64,000 bases of DNA, taken from Protopterus annectens. Lineage: Eukaryota; Chordata; Ceratodontiformes; Protopteridae. The notes beneath the pieces were generated by a model. It did not search any database. It was not told the origin of the DNA and saw only the letters and a program-made list of their open reading frames with translations. The first letter of the stretch is position 1. Each line of letters opens with the position of its first letter. Positions 25,388 to 37,200 of the stretch are shown piece after piece. A program made the position numbers and the translations under genes. The DNA lies in the NCBI RefSeq assembly GCF_019279795.1, contig NC_056747.1:1003302432-1003366431 (forward strand), written 5' to 3'.

Positions 25388-26400
25388 TCTTTAATAATCT
25401 AAGTCAAAATTTCCTAATATCAAACTCTACACTTTCTATGTAATATTACACTCAAATCTTTTAACATTTAGTTCCTTATTATTCAAATGTTTCTAATAAG
25501 TAAAAAATAACCCCTACTGATAACATAGCTTTATCAGTCTAATTAGTTAAATAACAGTTCAGTCTCAGTCATGTATTAATCTGTGTAAGTGAAGAACAGC
25601 CCTTCCAATTTAACTAGAGACTCTTGTTTTCATATATATTTGATTTAAAAAAACAAGATTAAAATTATTCTGTTACTAAAGTTATTTATTTTAATATAAT
25701 CATTTTAAAAAAGATAAAAGTTCACTGGCAGTTTCAGAAAAAAAGGTCATGACTAATTAGTACATATCCCCCACCCAGGTATGTGCCACCAGCACCTATA
25801 GCATGACTATGGAGAAAGTCCTCCACAGTGCTACACATTTTTGATTGAAAGCTCTGAGGTTGGTCTGTCTCTGAATTCCAAAATATTACTACGAGGTGTA
25901 CACCTCATGTATACCCTTCACTATTTTTTCTGTATTCAACCCAAATACTTTGCTCAAAAAATCTCAGCTGACTCTGGTGAAAGCTGTGTCTGCATCAAGA
26001 TTTCTGTAATAGCTTTCTTACTCTGTGCTTCCCTGTACATCATTGATCTGTTAAATTAAATTAAATATTTGCCTTCCATCTGCAAAACCACATATAGCCA
26101 TATGTATCAATTTTGGCATCTTCTATATCATATTCTTAAATAATATGAACATAAACATATTGAGATTTAAACTAGAAATGTATCTGTATGAAGTTGAATC
26201 CAAAGAGTTTATTTAAAAATTACAACCATGTTTATTATATTTCTCCAGTGTTCTGATATCCCCCCTACCTTTTTTTTTAATTGTTAAACAAAGCTTTCCA
26301 GATGCATCAAATGTTGCTGTCTGTGAAGTGTTAAATTTTCAACCAGGCGAAAAATCCTGCCTAATGTTTGTCAAATATTGCAAAATATCTGCTGCAACAG
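24500..26400. other. AT-rich region without recognisable genes
   Basis: Contains an AATAAAAGATTTTAAG stretch at 24,700 that may end Penelope-like element 1, and a (TA)n tract at 25,350-25,384. I see no domain or repeat family in the remainder. Confidence 0.5.
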
Positions 26401-27480
26401 TTCTCTTCCCTGATCTTGACAAATGCACATCATCTTGTCTGAACATGTGTGCCCAAAACTAGGTTTGGATGCTGTACATATTTCCATTTTTTAAAAAAGG
26501 GCATTTTTTCCATGTAGGTATTTACCCAAAAAATCTTTTCATTCTTAGTCATCTGACTATCCTTTCTACATGTGATTTGTGAAACATATGTCCTAACACT
26601 AGTACAAGCTATACTATCTGACAGGGCTGCAAGTTTCCTATTAACATTCAGAGAGCCCTTGCGGATGAGATCATTTGTGAATGCATGAATGAAAACAGAT
26701 CCGTACTTCCTTACATTAAGGCATTCCATGGCTTGCCTCACATTTTCTGTTTTTGCTCCTGGCAAGCATAGCACTATTTGATGTTCATTATCTTCTCTGC
26801 AAATGTAAGTATCACTTCCTCTAATAATAGCATCTGTTACAAGAATATCTTTTCTGACCAGATCTGAAGAATATTCATCTTCTAATATAGTAATATCTTC
26901 TCTATCGTTACAAAGGAATGATGTTCATCACCATTAGTCTTATTAATCCCACTGTTTTCATTGCATATTAAATTTGCAAGCATACAGTTCTCAACCAGCT
27001 GGCTTTGTACATTCACAGCTTGAGCCATGTAGTCAATATCTGTCTTTCTCTTCTTTTTTTCTTGCAGTAATGTTCTTCAATCCTTCTAGGTTCAGTTTTG
27101 ATTCCTTCCTTTTCACCTGCCCTTTGCCTCTTTTTTCTACCTTCTGTTTTGGAAAAATGATGCCTTTTTTCTGTAGACTGAAGTACAAGTCTTTTGAACT
27201 TACTGTGCAGCTCAGTTCAAATCTATGATGCATCACATTACCAACAGAGAGTATATTTCAATATCTGACTGACTTTTACTCTACTAAAGTCCTGTTATCA
27301 AAAATAAATTGCTGCATCCATGATGTTTCCACCTATGGAAATGCTGGCCCAGCTGGACTTTGCCTTAAATTTCTCACTACACATGATACATTCATTTCTA
27401 TAAATGAGGCATATTACCAGCACATCACTCAGTACTGAGGTATTTCCTGGTCTATTAAGAATTGCCAGTGTCTTGCCCAT
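26400..27480 (-). pseudogene. LINE ORF1 with SGNH esterase domain (CR1/L2 group)
   Basis: Minus strand. It begins MGKTLAILNRPGNTSVLSDV with a Cys pair-like CLIYRNECIMC, then a Lys-rich stretch (27,236-27,033), then an esterase-like domain: a block I remnant ILVTDAIIRGSDTY near 26,840, LCLPGAKTENVRQAMECLNVRKYGSVFIHAFTNDL (block III, usual GxNDL, here FTNDL) and a final WVNTYMEKMPFFKKWKY. The arrangement is that of CR1-group ORF1 but the sequence differs from the CR1 family at 3.5 kb, so it is a second family. No ORF2 follows on its 3' side (26.4-24.8 kb). It is interrupted and dead. Confidence 0.55.
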
Positions 27481-27689
27481 TCTAAAACAAGGAGAAAACC
27501 ATAATCAGACTCCTGCAAGGAAATTGCTACCATATTTAGTCAAAGTACTCAAAAAGGTAGCAACCACATAACTAAAAGAGTAACCAGAAATATAAATAAC
27601 AATGTATGGGTGTTGTAAGTTAGTAACATGTTTTTTACCAGCACTATAGTACCCACTACCACATTAATTACATTTACTAAGAATTGATT

Positions 27690-27875
27690 TTCTGCAGTGA
27701 TGCAGACAAACTCATTGGGGCTGTGTTTGTTGATCTGTCCAAAGTTTTTGATTCCATGAACCCAGAAAAATTATGTTCATTTTATGGTCTGAGTCCAGTC
27801 AGTCAAGAATCAAGTAGTGAATAGAGTAGCCTCATTGTATGAATACCAAAACCAGGCAGTACTATCTGGTTCTGT
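27690..27875 (+). mobile_element. LINE reverse-transcriptase scrap
   Basis: A short stretch reads DKLIGAVFVDLSKVFDSMNPEKL, matching motif A of LINE reverse transcriptases (usual FIDLSKAFDTVDH). Similarity fades by 27,875, where the Ty3/gypsy fossil begins. The clade cannot be told from so little. Confidence 0.45.
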
Positions 27876-27879
27876 AATG

Positions 27880-28690
27880 AATTCCAGAAGTTAAAGAGCA
27901 TGTCAAAGATTGACAATTATCCCATGACATGTATAGACAAACTAATGGAATAGTTGAACAAGTCATGCTTCCTTATGATTATGGATATTGCCAAAGAATA
28001 CCAGCAAATTCCTCTGTCCAAAAATGTCAAATAAAAAATTGCCTTCTCCACAAAAGAGGGTCTCTTTGTGTATATACTGTTACCCTAATGTCTCCATGGT
28101 GCCCCATCCATTTTTCAAAGATTAATAGACAGGGTCTTAAAACCCATCAACTATGCAACAGCCTACTTCCACAATGTTGCTATCCATTCAGCAGATTTCA
28201 ACTTCCACCTCCCAAAGGTTCAGGCAGCTTTTGCCAACCTAATGCATGCTGTACCCACTGTTAAGGCTCGTAAATGTAAAGTAGTTATAACCAAGGTTCA
28301 TTACTGAGGATATATCACAGGACTGGGGTTAATTAAACCCCAGAAAGAAAAACTGGAAGGAATAGAAAAGTGGACTATACCCCAACCCAAAAAATAAGTC
28401 TGTTCATTTTGGGTCTTGCAGGATATTACAGAAAATTAATTCCAGACTTTGCTATGGTGGCCTGTCCACTAATCATTCTTATTGAAACTAGAAAACCGAA
28501 TGAAGTCCAGTGGAAGTCAAAGGCTGATGTAGCCTTTAATTTAACAAAACAATATTATCTCTGTGCAAACCCTATATTCTGACGTCCCCTTTCAGCATTT
28601 ATACAGGTGCTTTTGAGGATGGCTTGGGGGCAGTCCTCACTCAAACGATGCAAAGGAAAAGCAAGAAAATAGAAAAATACTTACGTTATT
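27880..28690 (+). mobile_element. Ty3/gypsy LTR-retrotransposon pol fossil (RT to start of RNase H)
   Basis: Fossil pol of the Ty3/gypsy family on the plus strand. Recognisable parts are the RT core and connection, for example LGLAGYYRKLIPDF (28,400-28,450), a typical gypsy block, and the beginning of an RNase H-like segment (GLGAVLTQ) near 28,630. It is broken in roughly half a dozen places. No terminal repeats were identified on either side, so only an internal remnant survives. Decay suggests an old insertion. Confidence 0.75.
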
Positions 28691-29140
28691 TCACTTCTTT
28701 GCCATGATAACTTGATCTAGCCTCACACTGTAAACAAACATCAACAATGCATTGGATTCAACCCAAATTCTTCCAACAGGCACCTAATCAAAGGAAAAGC
28801 AAGCAAAAAGAGAAACACTTAAGGTACAGTTCCCACTTATCCTACCAACTGTGCTTACTATTTTACACTTCTTTTTCTTTTTTGTATGTACATTAAGGCA
28901 TTAGGTATCTCACTGGCTGCTCTTTGCTTGACTTTTTCTTTCAAAACACTTCCATCAAAATAGGCACATCCCCATTTGGATTGGCCTAACTCATTAAAGT
29001 GGTGAAGCAGCATACACTGCTTTACTGTCCTATAATTAACTTTGCTTCTTTTCTCCAAGCTCTCGTTTCTGCCTATCCTTTTTGAGCTCACTGCTAGACA
29101 CAGACCTTGACTGATTAACGCACAAGAAAGTGGGAGTTGT
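28690..29140. other. Unassigned stretch
   Basis: AT-moderate sequence. A 77-codon basic open frame on the minus strand (29,091-28,858) shows no recognisable domain and I do not regard it as a gene. Confidence 0.4.
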
Positions 29141-30590
29141 GTGTCACTTTTCTTCTATCCCAACCCAGATTACCCAACCACCCCTGGACCACCAATATGC
29201 CCTTTCCTCAATATTGGAACTACTCTCTTCCTACACTGGTCAGTAACCTTCTCAATGCACATAGCCATCAGATGTAAGCTAGACTATATAACTGCTTTTA
29301 TTTCACAGCAATAATCCAAACGTTCTAGCCGTCACAGAATCCTGGGTCAAAAAAGACTCCCCCAACCTTCAACACTTTCTAACCATGTACAAGTATGTCA
29401 ATGATTCCAGACCAGGCAAACTATCAGATGAAGGCTCTTTATGTTGAAAAATAGCCTAAACCCAAAAGTCATTGCCCAAGAAACCTCCTCCTTAGACTCT
29501 GGTCCTAACCAGACTCTTCTAAAATGTAGAACTCACAAAAGCAAAGCACTTCTGATCGCTACAAGTTATCTACCACCTCCTGCTTCCTTACATAAATTCA
29601 TATAATTCATCACTAACATCCTTAATAATTGCCCCAGAAATAATAACATAATCATTTTAGGTGACTTCAATCTTAACTGTCCTGGACCTCTTTTGTCTGA
29701 CTTGGTTACTTTTCTGGAAATCATAGGTCTGCTTCAACCAGCAACACCTAACCTCAGATCCACCAGACACTCAACACTCAATCTGTGTATTACATACATA
29801 CCAAACTCCAAATCCTTCTCCAACATAAACATTCTTCCACTATCCCTAATTGACCACTGCCCAATCACCTTTATAATCAACAATCATCATATAAAACTGC
29901 CTTCAGTATTAAAAGCCTTCAAATACCACAAAAGCACAGATATAGACAAACTCAGAACCTTTTTCACTGCCCACAACTAGAACCCTATACTCTCCTTACA
30001 TGACCCTAAAACAGCAGCTGTAAGCCTAACCAACTTTCTACATTAGCTGTATGACAAAATCTTCCCATTTATCCACAGGCTTCATAAACCCACCAAAACT
30101 GACTAGCTTTTACCTCTAAGGGAAAAATCATAACAAAAATGGAAACAGACCACCACAACTAACAACCACACCTCTTTTATAGTCTTATATAACCTAGCCA
30201 AGACGTCCATCAGAAGGCACAAAAGAAATCTTCAAACAAAGAAACAAATTACTCTCTTACATTCCCACAAGCACTTTTAAACCTGTTTGCAGGAATAAAA
30301 TCTCATGATACCCCATCTCCAAACCATTCAATGCTGTACAGCAAAACTTTTTCCAGAAGATTTCCATAAAAAAATTACTAATCTCCCATCAATAAACTCC
30401 ACACCTTCTACAGAACATGCATTGTTCACCCCACTACCATTCATCCTCCTCTTCTACTTCCAATGTATATATCCCAAACAAGTCTTTATTCTACTTGAAA
30501 ACATTTCCACTGACAACCCTTCTGTATCTGGCCACATAAATCCCTGGTTCATATATCACTGCAGATAGCATCTATGTCTTCCTTTAGTCC
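29140..30590 (+). mobile_element. L2-type LINE, endonuclease half
   Basis: Plus strand. Early text reads LLNAHSHQ (usual LLNARSLR), then VLAVTESWVKKDSPN near 29,330 (catalytic Glu in TESW), and a longer open part 29,693-29,980: LLQPATPNLRSTRHSTLNLCITY, INILPLSLIDHCPI, in which the final SLIDH corresponds to the SDH catalytic motif. A post-endonuclease linker continues to about 30,570. The element breaks off where Harbinger copy 2 begins. An L2 RT half in the same orientation begins at 49,888. There are many stops and frame changes. Confidence 0.7.
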
Positions 30591-30599
30591 ACAGATAAA

Positions 30600-31962
30600 A
30601 TCCCCCAGATTCAGGAATGGCTGATTTCCATGCAGGAACAGTGTAGACACTCCTACATGAAAAATGGCTGCTTTGCGATCCAGGTATGTGCCATTTTCAT
30701 GTGCACAAGAGGCCCTACACTGTTCCTGCATGGAAAGCCATGCGGGATACAAATCACCTCATCTGCTGGTAAAAAACATGCAAATGAAGTGATTTTGTGA
30801 TCCACAAACTGGCCAGACTCCATGCAGGAACAGTGTCAGAGCAGAAATGTATTCAGTTAGTAACTGAATACATTTCTGCATCTGAACAAATAGCGGCAGA
30901 ACAGCTCATTGAAAGCATGTATTACAGTCAAACACACATGACTATGGCCAGATATAAGGCCATTGGCATTAAAAATAGTTTTTTTTTTTTTTTATTAAAC
31001 TTTTTTTTTGGCCAATTTCAGCCATTTAGGTTTAGTGCAGCGGCACGCAAACGGGATCATGCCGTAAATAAAAAAAAATGAGAAAATCAATTTTAAGTTA
31101 ATTCTGCATTTTGCCATTATAGTCAATGGCATACAGAATGTAAACAATACCAGGAGCACTGGTTGTAAAGGGGAAAGGGTCCGTTTAAGTGCAGTAACTA
31201 ATGACCTACACACTGGGGTATGTAAATAAGAGGAGTTATACTGAATCACAGATTTCTTCAAAGTGTCAGCTTGTACCTATCCGTGTAGGTGCAGCAATAC
31301 AACAGTGTAAGTGTAAGAGCTGAATGACTTCATAAGGGGGTGTGTCATACTTGCTGTAAGCTCATTGGAGCTCTGTGGCTTGTGTTTGTCCTTAGCTAAG
31401 CACAGCTAAAGAAGGGGGTGTGCCAGATGTGCCTGAGCACTGTGTATATAGCCTAAACGGTTGTGCACGCTGCGCACCAGAATTTAAACCAAAAAGAAAA
31501 ATAAAAGAAGAAATGGCAGCATCATTTACATATGAGCACTGGGTATGCGTGGGGCTTATATAGGGAGGAACTGAGAAGGGGAAACAGCACTAGGAGGCAG
31601 GAGTGGCCTTAGGTCAACTTGTGCTCTAGGCAAAAGGGCTCTATGGTGCCCCCCACACCACCCAGTGCCCCCATCCTAGTCTACCTACACCAAATAAATA
31701 CCGGAAAAGTGCCCCTGCTAGAGCAGTGCCCTAGGCGGCTGCCTAGTTGGCTTATGCCTAAGGCCGGCTATGGTAGGAGGCAATCAAGCAGAACTAGCAT
31801 AGCTGGCAGGTGGAATGTATCAGAATCAGCCAATTTTCACATGCAGCAGCCCAGCACACTAATATAAACTATCCAAACACCCTACATACTGTTTTTTCCC
31901 ACAAACTCTACACCACCAGTGTACACAGATGGGGGATTTTTAACTGGCAAAACTAACTAAAA
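30600..31962 (+). promoter_or_regulatory. Harbinger copy 2 5' region: palindromes and TATA candidates
   Basis: A 39-bp palindrome with one central base lies at 30,841-30,879 (arm GCAGAAATGTATTCAGTTA). CATGCAGGAACAGTGTAG occurs at 30,629, inverted at 30,715-30,732, and direct again at 30,821. TATA candidates lie at 31,445 (GTGTATATAGCC) and 31,557 (CTTATATAGGGAGG), about 500 and 400 bp before the transposase start. An unrelated-looking CG-poor insertion around 31,600-31,780, absent from copy 1, may be a small repeat. The regulatory role is inferred from position and conservation with copy 1. Confidence 0.5.
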
Positions 31963-33101
31963 ATGTTAGAGGCTGCTACTGCTTTACTCCATCAATATGT
32001 GCTAGAGATTGAGGGTGTTGAGGAGGAGAATGCTGACAACCAACCCACAGTAAGGAGGAGGCAGAAAACAGTGTACAAACCCAGGGTAACCTATCAGAGA
32101 CTACATGAGCTGGAGATAGTAGAGCACTATAGGGTGGACAGGGACATTCTACAGAAAATCATTGAGCTGCACCGGCCACACCTCACACACAGAACTAATA
32201 GAGGGGAACCCATCCCAGTGGATACTATGGTATGTGTAGGCTTAAGAATACTAGCCAGAAGTACCTTCCAAAGACCAACTGGGGTATCACTGGGGTCTCA
32301 TAGGCATCAACATCCAGGGTACTCCACCAGTTCCTGGATGCCATGACACAACATGCCAATGAGCACATATATTTCCCCACCGCCCATGAGGTGCTGACCA
32401 GATGTATGCACCTCTTCCACCATATAGCAGAATACCCTGAGGTAGTTGGTGCTATAGACTGCATGCATATCCACATCAAAGAACCACCCAGTGAGCGGAG
32501 CAGGGTCTACATAAACCGCAAGGGCTACCCCTCTATCAAATGCCAGGTCATGTGCGATCCCCAGGGCATTTTCATGAATGTGTGTGCTGGCAGCCCTGGA
32601 AGCTATCACAACTCCCACATATGGCATTGCTCACAGCTGTATCAGGTGTTTGCCAGGGGTGACATCACATATGGCCATGTTGGCTATGCACTGGAGCCAT
32701 GGCTGATGTCACCCATCAGAAATGTTAATCCACGTAAGCAAGAACACCATAATGAGGCACACGCACAAACTAGGATCATTGTAGAGCAAGTGTTTGGGAT
32801 GCTCAAGTCATAGTTCCATGGCCTTGACATATCTGGTGGAGCCTTGCAGTGCTCTCCAGCTACATGTGCACAATTATTCATAGTATGTGCCATGCTACAC
32901 AATATGATCCTGCGGAAACAACTACAGGAGGAACAGCACAGGTCAGGGCCACACAGCCCCGCACCATTGCCAAGGCCAGCACAGGAACAGAGGGACTCAG
33001 AGGAGGAACATCCTGAGCCTGCCCCTGTAGGCAAATGGAGGTGTGCACAGTATGCCCAGGTCTTGGCAAAGAGGCAATGCACACACACTCTGACACTGTA
33101 G
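31963..33101 (+). pseudogene. Harbinger/PIF transposase, copy 2, disrupted
   Basis: Aligns along its whole length with the intact transposase at 12,947-11,799. Three open parts remain: 31,963-32,346 (N-terminus to the helix-turn-helix), 32,343-32,813 (catalytic core) and 32,844-33,101 (C-terminal tail). A frame change near 32.29 kb scrambles the DIMGISQAS region, and a TAG follows FGMLKS at 32,811. First catalytic Asp is kept (VVGAIDCMHIH), glutamate is kept (RIIVEQVFGML), but the GDAGY block reads HVGYALEPWL, so about three residues including the second catalytic Asp are lost. The HDS position reads HNS. It keeps RKGYPS, which copy 1 has lost. A dead paralogue. Confidence 0.9.
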
Positions 33102-33199
33102 GGACCCAGGGACTGATACCTCTCTCTGACTTGTACATACAGTAAAATAAATGCCAAACATGACATTACCTGAGCTTTACCATTTATAGGGCGTGTACT

Positions 33200-35215
33200 A
33201 TGTGCATCCAACATAGTCAGCCCTCCAGCACTGTCCTCAATACTGGCTCAGCAACAAGGTAAGTCACTTTTCCTATCAGTTACTGAATGGAGTAGTATGT
33301 TCTCATAATTGTATGTATGATATGGATGCAAGCATGCAAGAGAATTGGGTGGCTGAATGGGACAGCAGCAGACAGCTATATGGGACAGCAGGAAATTCAT
33401 AACAAATGTTGGTGTCAACATACTAGGCAGTGCTGCACAAAGTGACAACCCCCTCCGCAGTACATGTGATGGCCCAAAGAACTATGGGTGTCAATAGGTC
33501 ACACACATGGATGTCTATGAGGGTCACATACTCACCACCAGACTCACCCAGCAGGACAGGTGTAGATAACCATGAAGAAAGGCCGGGCTAAGGCCCCCAA
33601 ATTATGGCAGTGGTGAACAGCCACCCACCAGACCCATACAGACATACTACAATAGGTCTGGCAGTTGCATACTAGTTCTGAAGGGTAAGAAGTCTGAAAC
33701 TAAAATATATGCCATTAAGATCTAACATGTGTACTCTACTGTTATGCCTCCTGTCTGCATGATAGGTCATAATACAGTATGAAATGGAAGCCAACAGAGT
33801 AACCAAAATACCAGTACAGTCATTTCAAATGTTAAAGGTGTGCACCCCCTCCCACAATCCCATGTAGAAATGCAGTAACAGGTGGCCTGCAGCACTCTCA
33901 AATGGCCTACAGTCCTCTGGCAAAGGCCCATTCCTCACCCATAGTGACAATGTATGGAATGTCAGGGGGTCCCAGCTAACAACCTAACACAGTAAACAGA
34001 AAACAAATACAATGCCATGTTGACAAATGCCAGTAGCATGCCTCCCCATGTCCTACTGCAAGGACTGTGGATCAGGCCATAAATACTACTGGGATAAAGT
34101 CCCAACTATATGGATACCTCTGAGATATTGCTTACATAATGTTAGGTGGAGGAGAGAATAACAGAGAGGGGATGTAGAAGCATGGATGTTATGGAGTGTG
34201 TGAAGTCTGAAACTATAATGTCCACCCATACTACTCCCAACTGCAAACCCATGAATGAATAGCCACAAAACTGCTTTTAAACCTCAATGTGAAGGTAAAT
34301 TGATCAGATATATGAGTCTGCCTCTGGATAACCTGGGTGTATCTGTACAGCTGAAAGGTATGGCCCCAGCAGGATATGGCCATTCCATGAAGTTGAGAAA
34401 AGCACAAGGAGGGGATCCCCAGCCAGCATACTAACAAGGTGCTTGACCATTTACACAGAATCAGCAGTCTATTGTCTGTAGCTACCCCTCCGCAATGGCA
34501 GGTGTGTGCCAGAATATGAGTCTATATGCCTTAGAATATTGGTCTCAGCTTCATTCATCTTATATTTCCCGGTAAATAACTGTGAGCAAAGAATGATAAC
34601 TGTCAGTAGTTGATGACATGACACATCATAGGGTGAAACAGTAAATATGTCAGAAAATCTATGCTACAACCAAACATGTCATACAAGCAGCACAGACAGC
34701 AATAGTTACAGTATCCCCTATATGTTAAGCCCATTGTGTCTCCATATTGGCAACCTATCTACAGATATCCTGCAGAAACAGTTTGCTAGGTGTAGCTGTA
34801 GTACACAGAATCCTGAACTGGAGTTCAACCCTCCCTAGAATGGATGCACACACTCAGTATTGAAGGTCATACTGGGCATGTTGCTACACTTTGAGAAATG
34901 AAGAGCATGCCTCACAACACAATAGACTACAGATATCGGTTATTCGCAGCTGTCTGTGCACACATACCAAATGGTACACCACTGATACTTCACACACACA
35001 CATTGGATAGGAATACTCACACATATCTAAGGCCAACATAATATAATATGTCAAACATACACACACAGAGACGTGGGGAAGAGAAAGAAAGACAGTGACA
35101 GAGAGAGAATCCCATTATGAGGCCTGTCCCAACCACTACATATCCCATTGGCCTACAGCACATGATGTGCTGATGTCATTCACTGTAGAAACACCTTTGG
35201 TTAGCCCTCAGCCCT
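33200..35215 (+). other. Harbinger copy 2 internal non-coding DNA
   Basis: Reverse-complement counterpart of 8.8-11.7 kb (for example 'gtactatgtgcatccaacatag' type sequence at 33,192 matches 11,683-11,705). It is shorter than in copy 1 by about 0.9 kb. No convincing coding region: open frames in one copy are not kept in the other. Confidence 0.6.
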
Positions 35216-35309
35216 ATAGTTTCAGTGGTGCTTGTGATAACTGTATAACCCTACAGTACAAATAGGTATCCATGTAGAAGTTGTAAGCTCAGTCTTGTCA
35301 AATGTAAAG

Positions 35310-35377
<68 letters not shown>

Positions 35378-36700
35378 CTAGATGAATGTGGTTGAGGCCA
35401 TTCACACTCACTAAACTTCCCTTACCCGTCCTTCAGCACTGCTGCTGTCACTCACCTTCAAAAATACCTTTGACAGCTAACTGTATAATACTATAGTGTA
35501 GCAAACTAGTTAGGTAGGAGCTCCAATACTGATCCTGGCAACTGTGTAAATGTGAGTGTTTGTGTGAGAGAGTGTGTGTATCCTTGTAGAGACCTGATTT
35601 TGTGGTCATTCACACTTACAACATTTCCCATATCTCTCCTTTAGCACTGCTGCTGATGTCACTCACCTTCAAAGATACCCTTGGACAGTGCTTGAACATG
35701 TAAGCTCTGTGGCCCTTGCAGTAACTGCATAATGCTATAGTGTAGCAAACTTGTTAGGTAGGAGTCCCAGTCCTGATCCTGGCAACTGTGTTAGTGTGAG
35801 AGAGAGTGTGTGTATCCTTGTAAAGATCTGATTTTGTGGTCATTCACACTTACAACACTTCCCTTACCCCTCCTTTAGCACTGCTGCTGATGTCACTCAC
35901 TTTCAAAGGTACCTTTGCATAACTCCCTAACATATAAGCTTCATGGCACTTGCAATAACGGTGTGATACTATATGTAGCAAACTAGTTAGGTAAGAGTTC
36001 CAATCCTGATCCTGGCAACTGTGTAAATGTGAGTGTTTGTATGAGAGAGTGTGTGTATCCTTATAGAGACCTGATTTTGTGGTCATTCACATTTACAACA
36101 CTTCCCTTACCCCTCCATTAGCACTACTGTGATGTCACTCACCTTCAAAGACACCTTTGCATAGCTCCCCAATATCTAAGCTGCATGGTGCTCGTGATAA
36201 ATGCAGAACAATGTAGTAGCAACAATTACATAAGTAGGGGTTTGAATCTCATTCCTGGCAAGTGTTTATGTGTGTACATATGTTTACATATATATGTCCA
36301 TACCCCAACAATTTTGGGCCCATTTACACTGAGTACACATCTCAGTGCTGACTTTAGCAGTCCTGCAGATGTCATTTACCTTAGAAGTATCTGTTGGCAA
36401 CCCTAAACCATGTAAGGTCAGTGTTGCATGTGGTAAATGCATAAAATAATGGTCGGAAAAGATAGATAGAGATTCAAACCTCACTCCTGGCAAATGTAAA
36501 TGTGTGTATAGGGTAAAATATTTTATGGAATCTCTCACCCACTACATCACCAATGCCAGTATTTACAAGGGCTGATGATGTTCCTCACCTTAGAAGTACC
36601 TTGGGACAACACCCATCCTGTAAGCTCTGTGGCAGTGTGATAAATGAGTAACACTGTCATAGCAATACATAGCTAGGTAGGGATTCAAAGCTTGGTACTG
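35215..36700 (+). repeat. tRNA-like tandem array, copy 2
   Basis: The phrase TCACTCACCTTCAAA (or close) recurs at about 35,452, 35,660, 35,893, 36,137, 36,373 and 36,580, giving a period of about 207-244 bp. Each unit has an A-box-like TGTGGCACTTGTGATAA stretch, an AGTTAGGTAGG segment, and a B-box-like region. The best B-box is GGGGTTTGAATCTC at 36,237-36,250 (RNA polymerase III consensus GGTTCRANYCY). CTGGCAA and a GT-rich run follow. The head resembles the tRNA part of SINEs. Units differ in GT length. The array is shared with copy 1. Confidence 0.75.
35310..35374. repeat. (GT)n microsatellite
   Basis: About 30 GT copies directly after the tRNA-like head of the first array unit. Confidence 0.97.
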
Positions 36701-36703
36701 GCA

Positions 36704-36725
36704 AGTGTGTGTGTGTGTGTGTGCG

Positions 36726-36817
<92 letters not shown>

Positions 36818-36830
36818 TGTCTGTCTGTCT
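36704..36830. repeat. (GT)n microsatellite with minor interruptions
   Basis: A long GT run after CTGGCAA of the last array unit, ending in GTCTGTCTGTCTG. The Thr-His and Cys-Val repeat frames across it are artefacts. Confidence 0.97.
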
Positions 36831-36839
36831 GTCTTGTCA

Positions 36840-37200
36840 TCAGTATCCTGTGTGGGGGTTGGTGTGATTGTGTAATAACAGGATCATTGGGGGTGGGTTT
36901 TGTTACATTATTATGTTGAGGACCTAGTATATATACCAATGTCCACATTACAAGGCCAACAGTTGTCAAACACCATAGAGGTTGGTATGATTGTGTAGTA
37001 ACAGGATCCATGGGGGGGGCAGGTTTTGCTAAATTATTGTGTTGAGGACCTAGTATATGCCTCAATGTCTACATTACAAGGCCAACAGTTGTCAAACACC
37101 ATAGAGGTTGGTGTAGACAATCCATAGCCCTAAATGTCTAGTGTCATGTGCAATGACTACATGACAGTATGGATTAGTGAACAATATTGGCAACCCTTCT
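36840..37200 (+). repeat. Duplicated non-array segment of the Harbinger element
   Basis: The segment 36,850-36,930 is repeated with additions at 36,965-37,120 (shared phrases GAGGACCTAGTATAT, CATTACAAGGCCAACAG and ACACCATAGAGGTTGGT). In copy 1 it occurs at 2,610-2,870 and again at 1,010-1,320. It is therefore a second, longer repeat unit alternating with the tRNA-like array. Confidence 0.65.

Noticed and set aside
36181-36260. Genuine tRNA gene in the array
   Set aside because: Boxes resemble pol III promoters, but no acceptor stem or anticodon arm can be formed, and units repeat in tandem with microsatellites.
35215-36700. CRISPR array
   Set aside because: The repeats are long, contiguous and diverged, with no short spacers, and the DNA is clearly eukaryotic.
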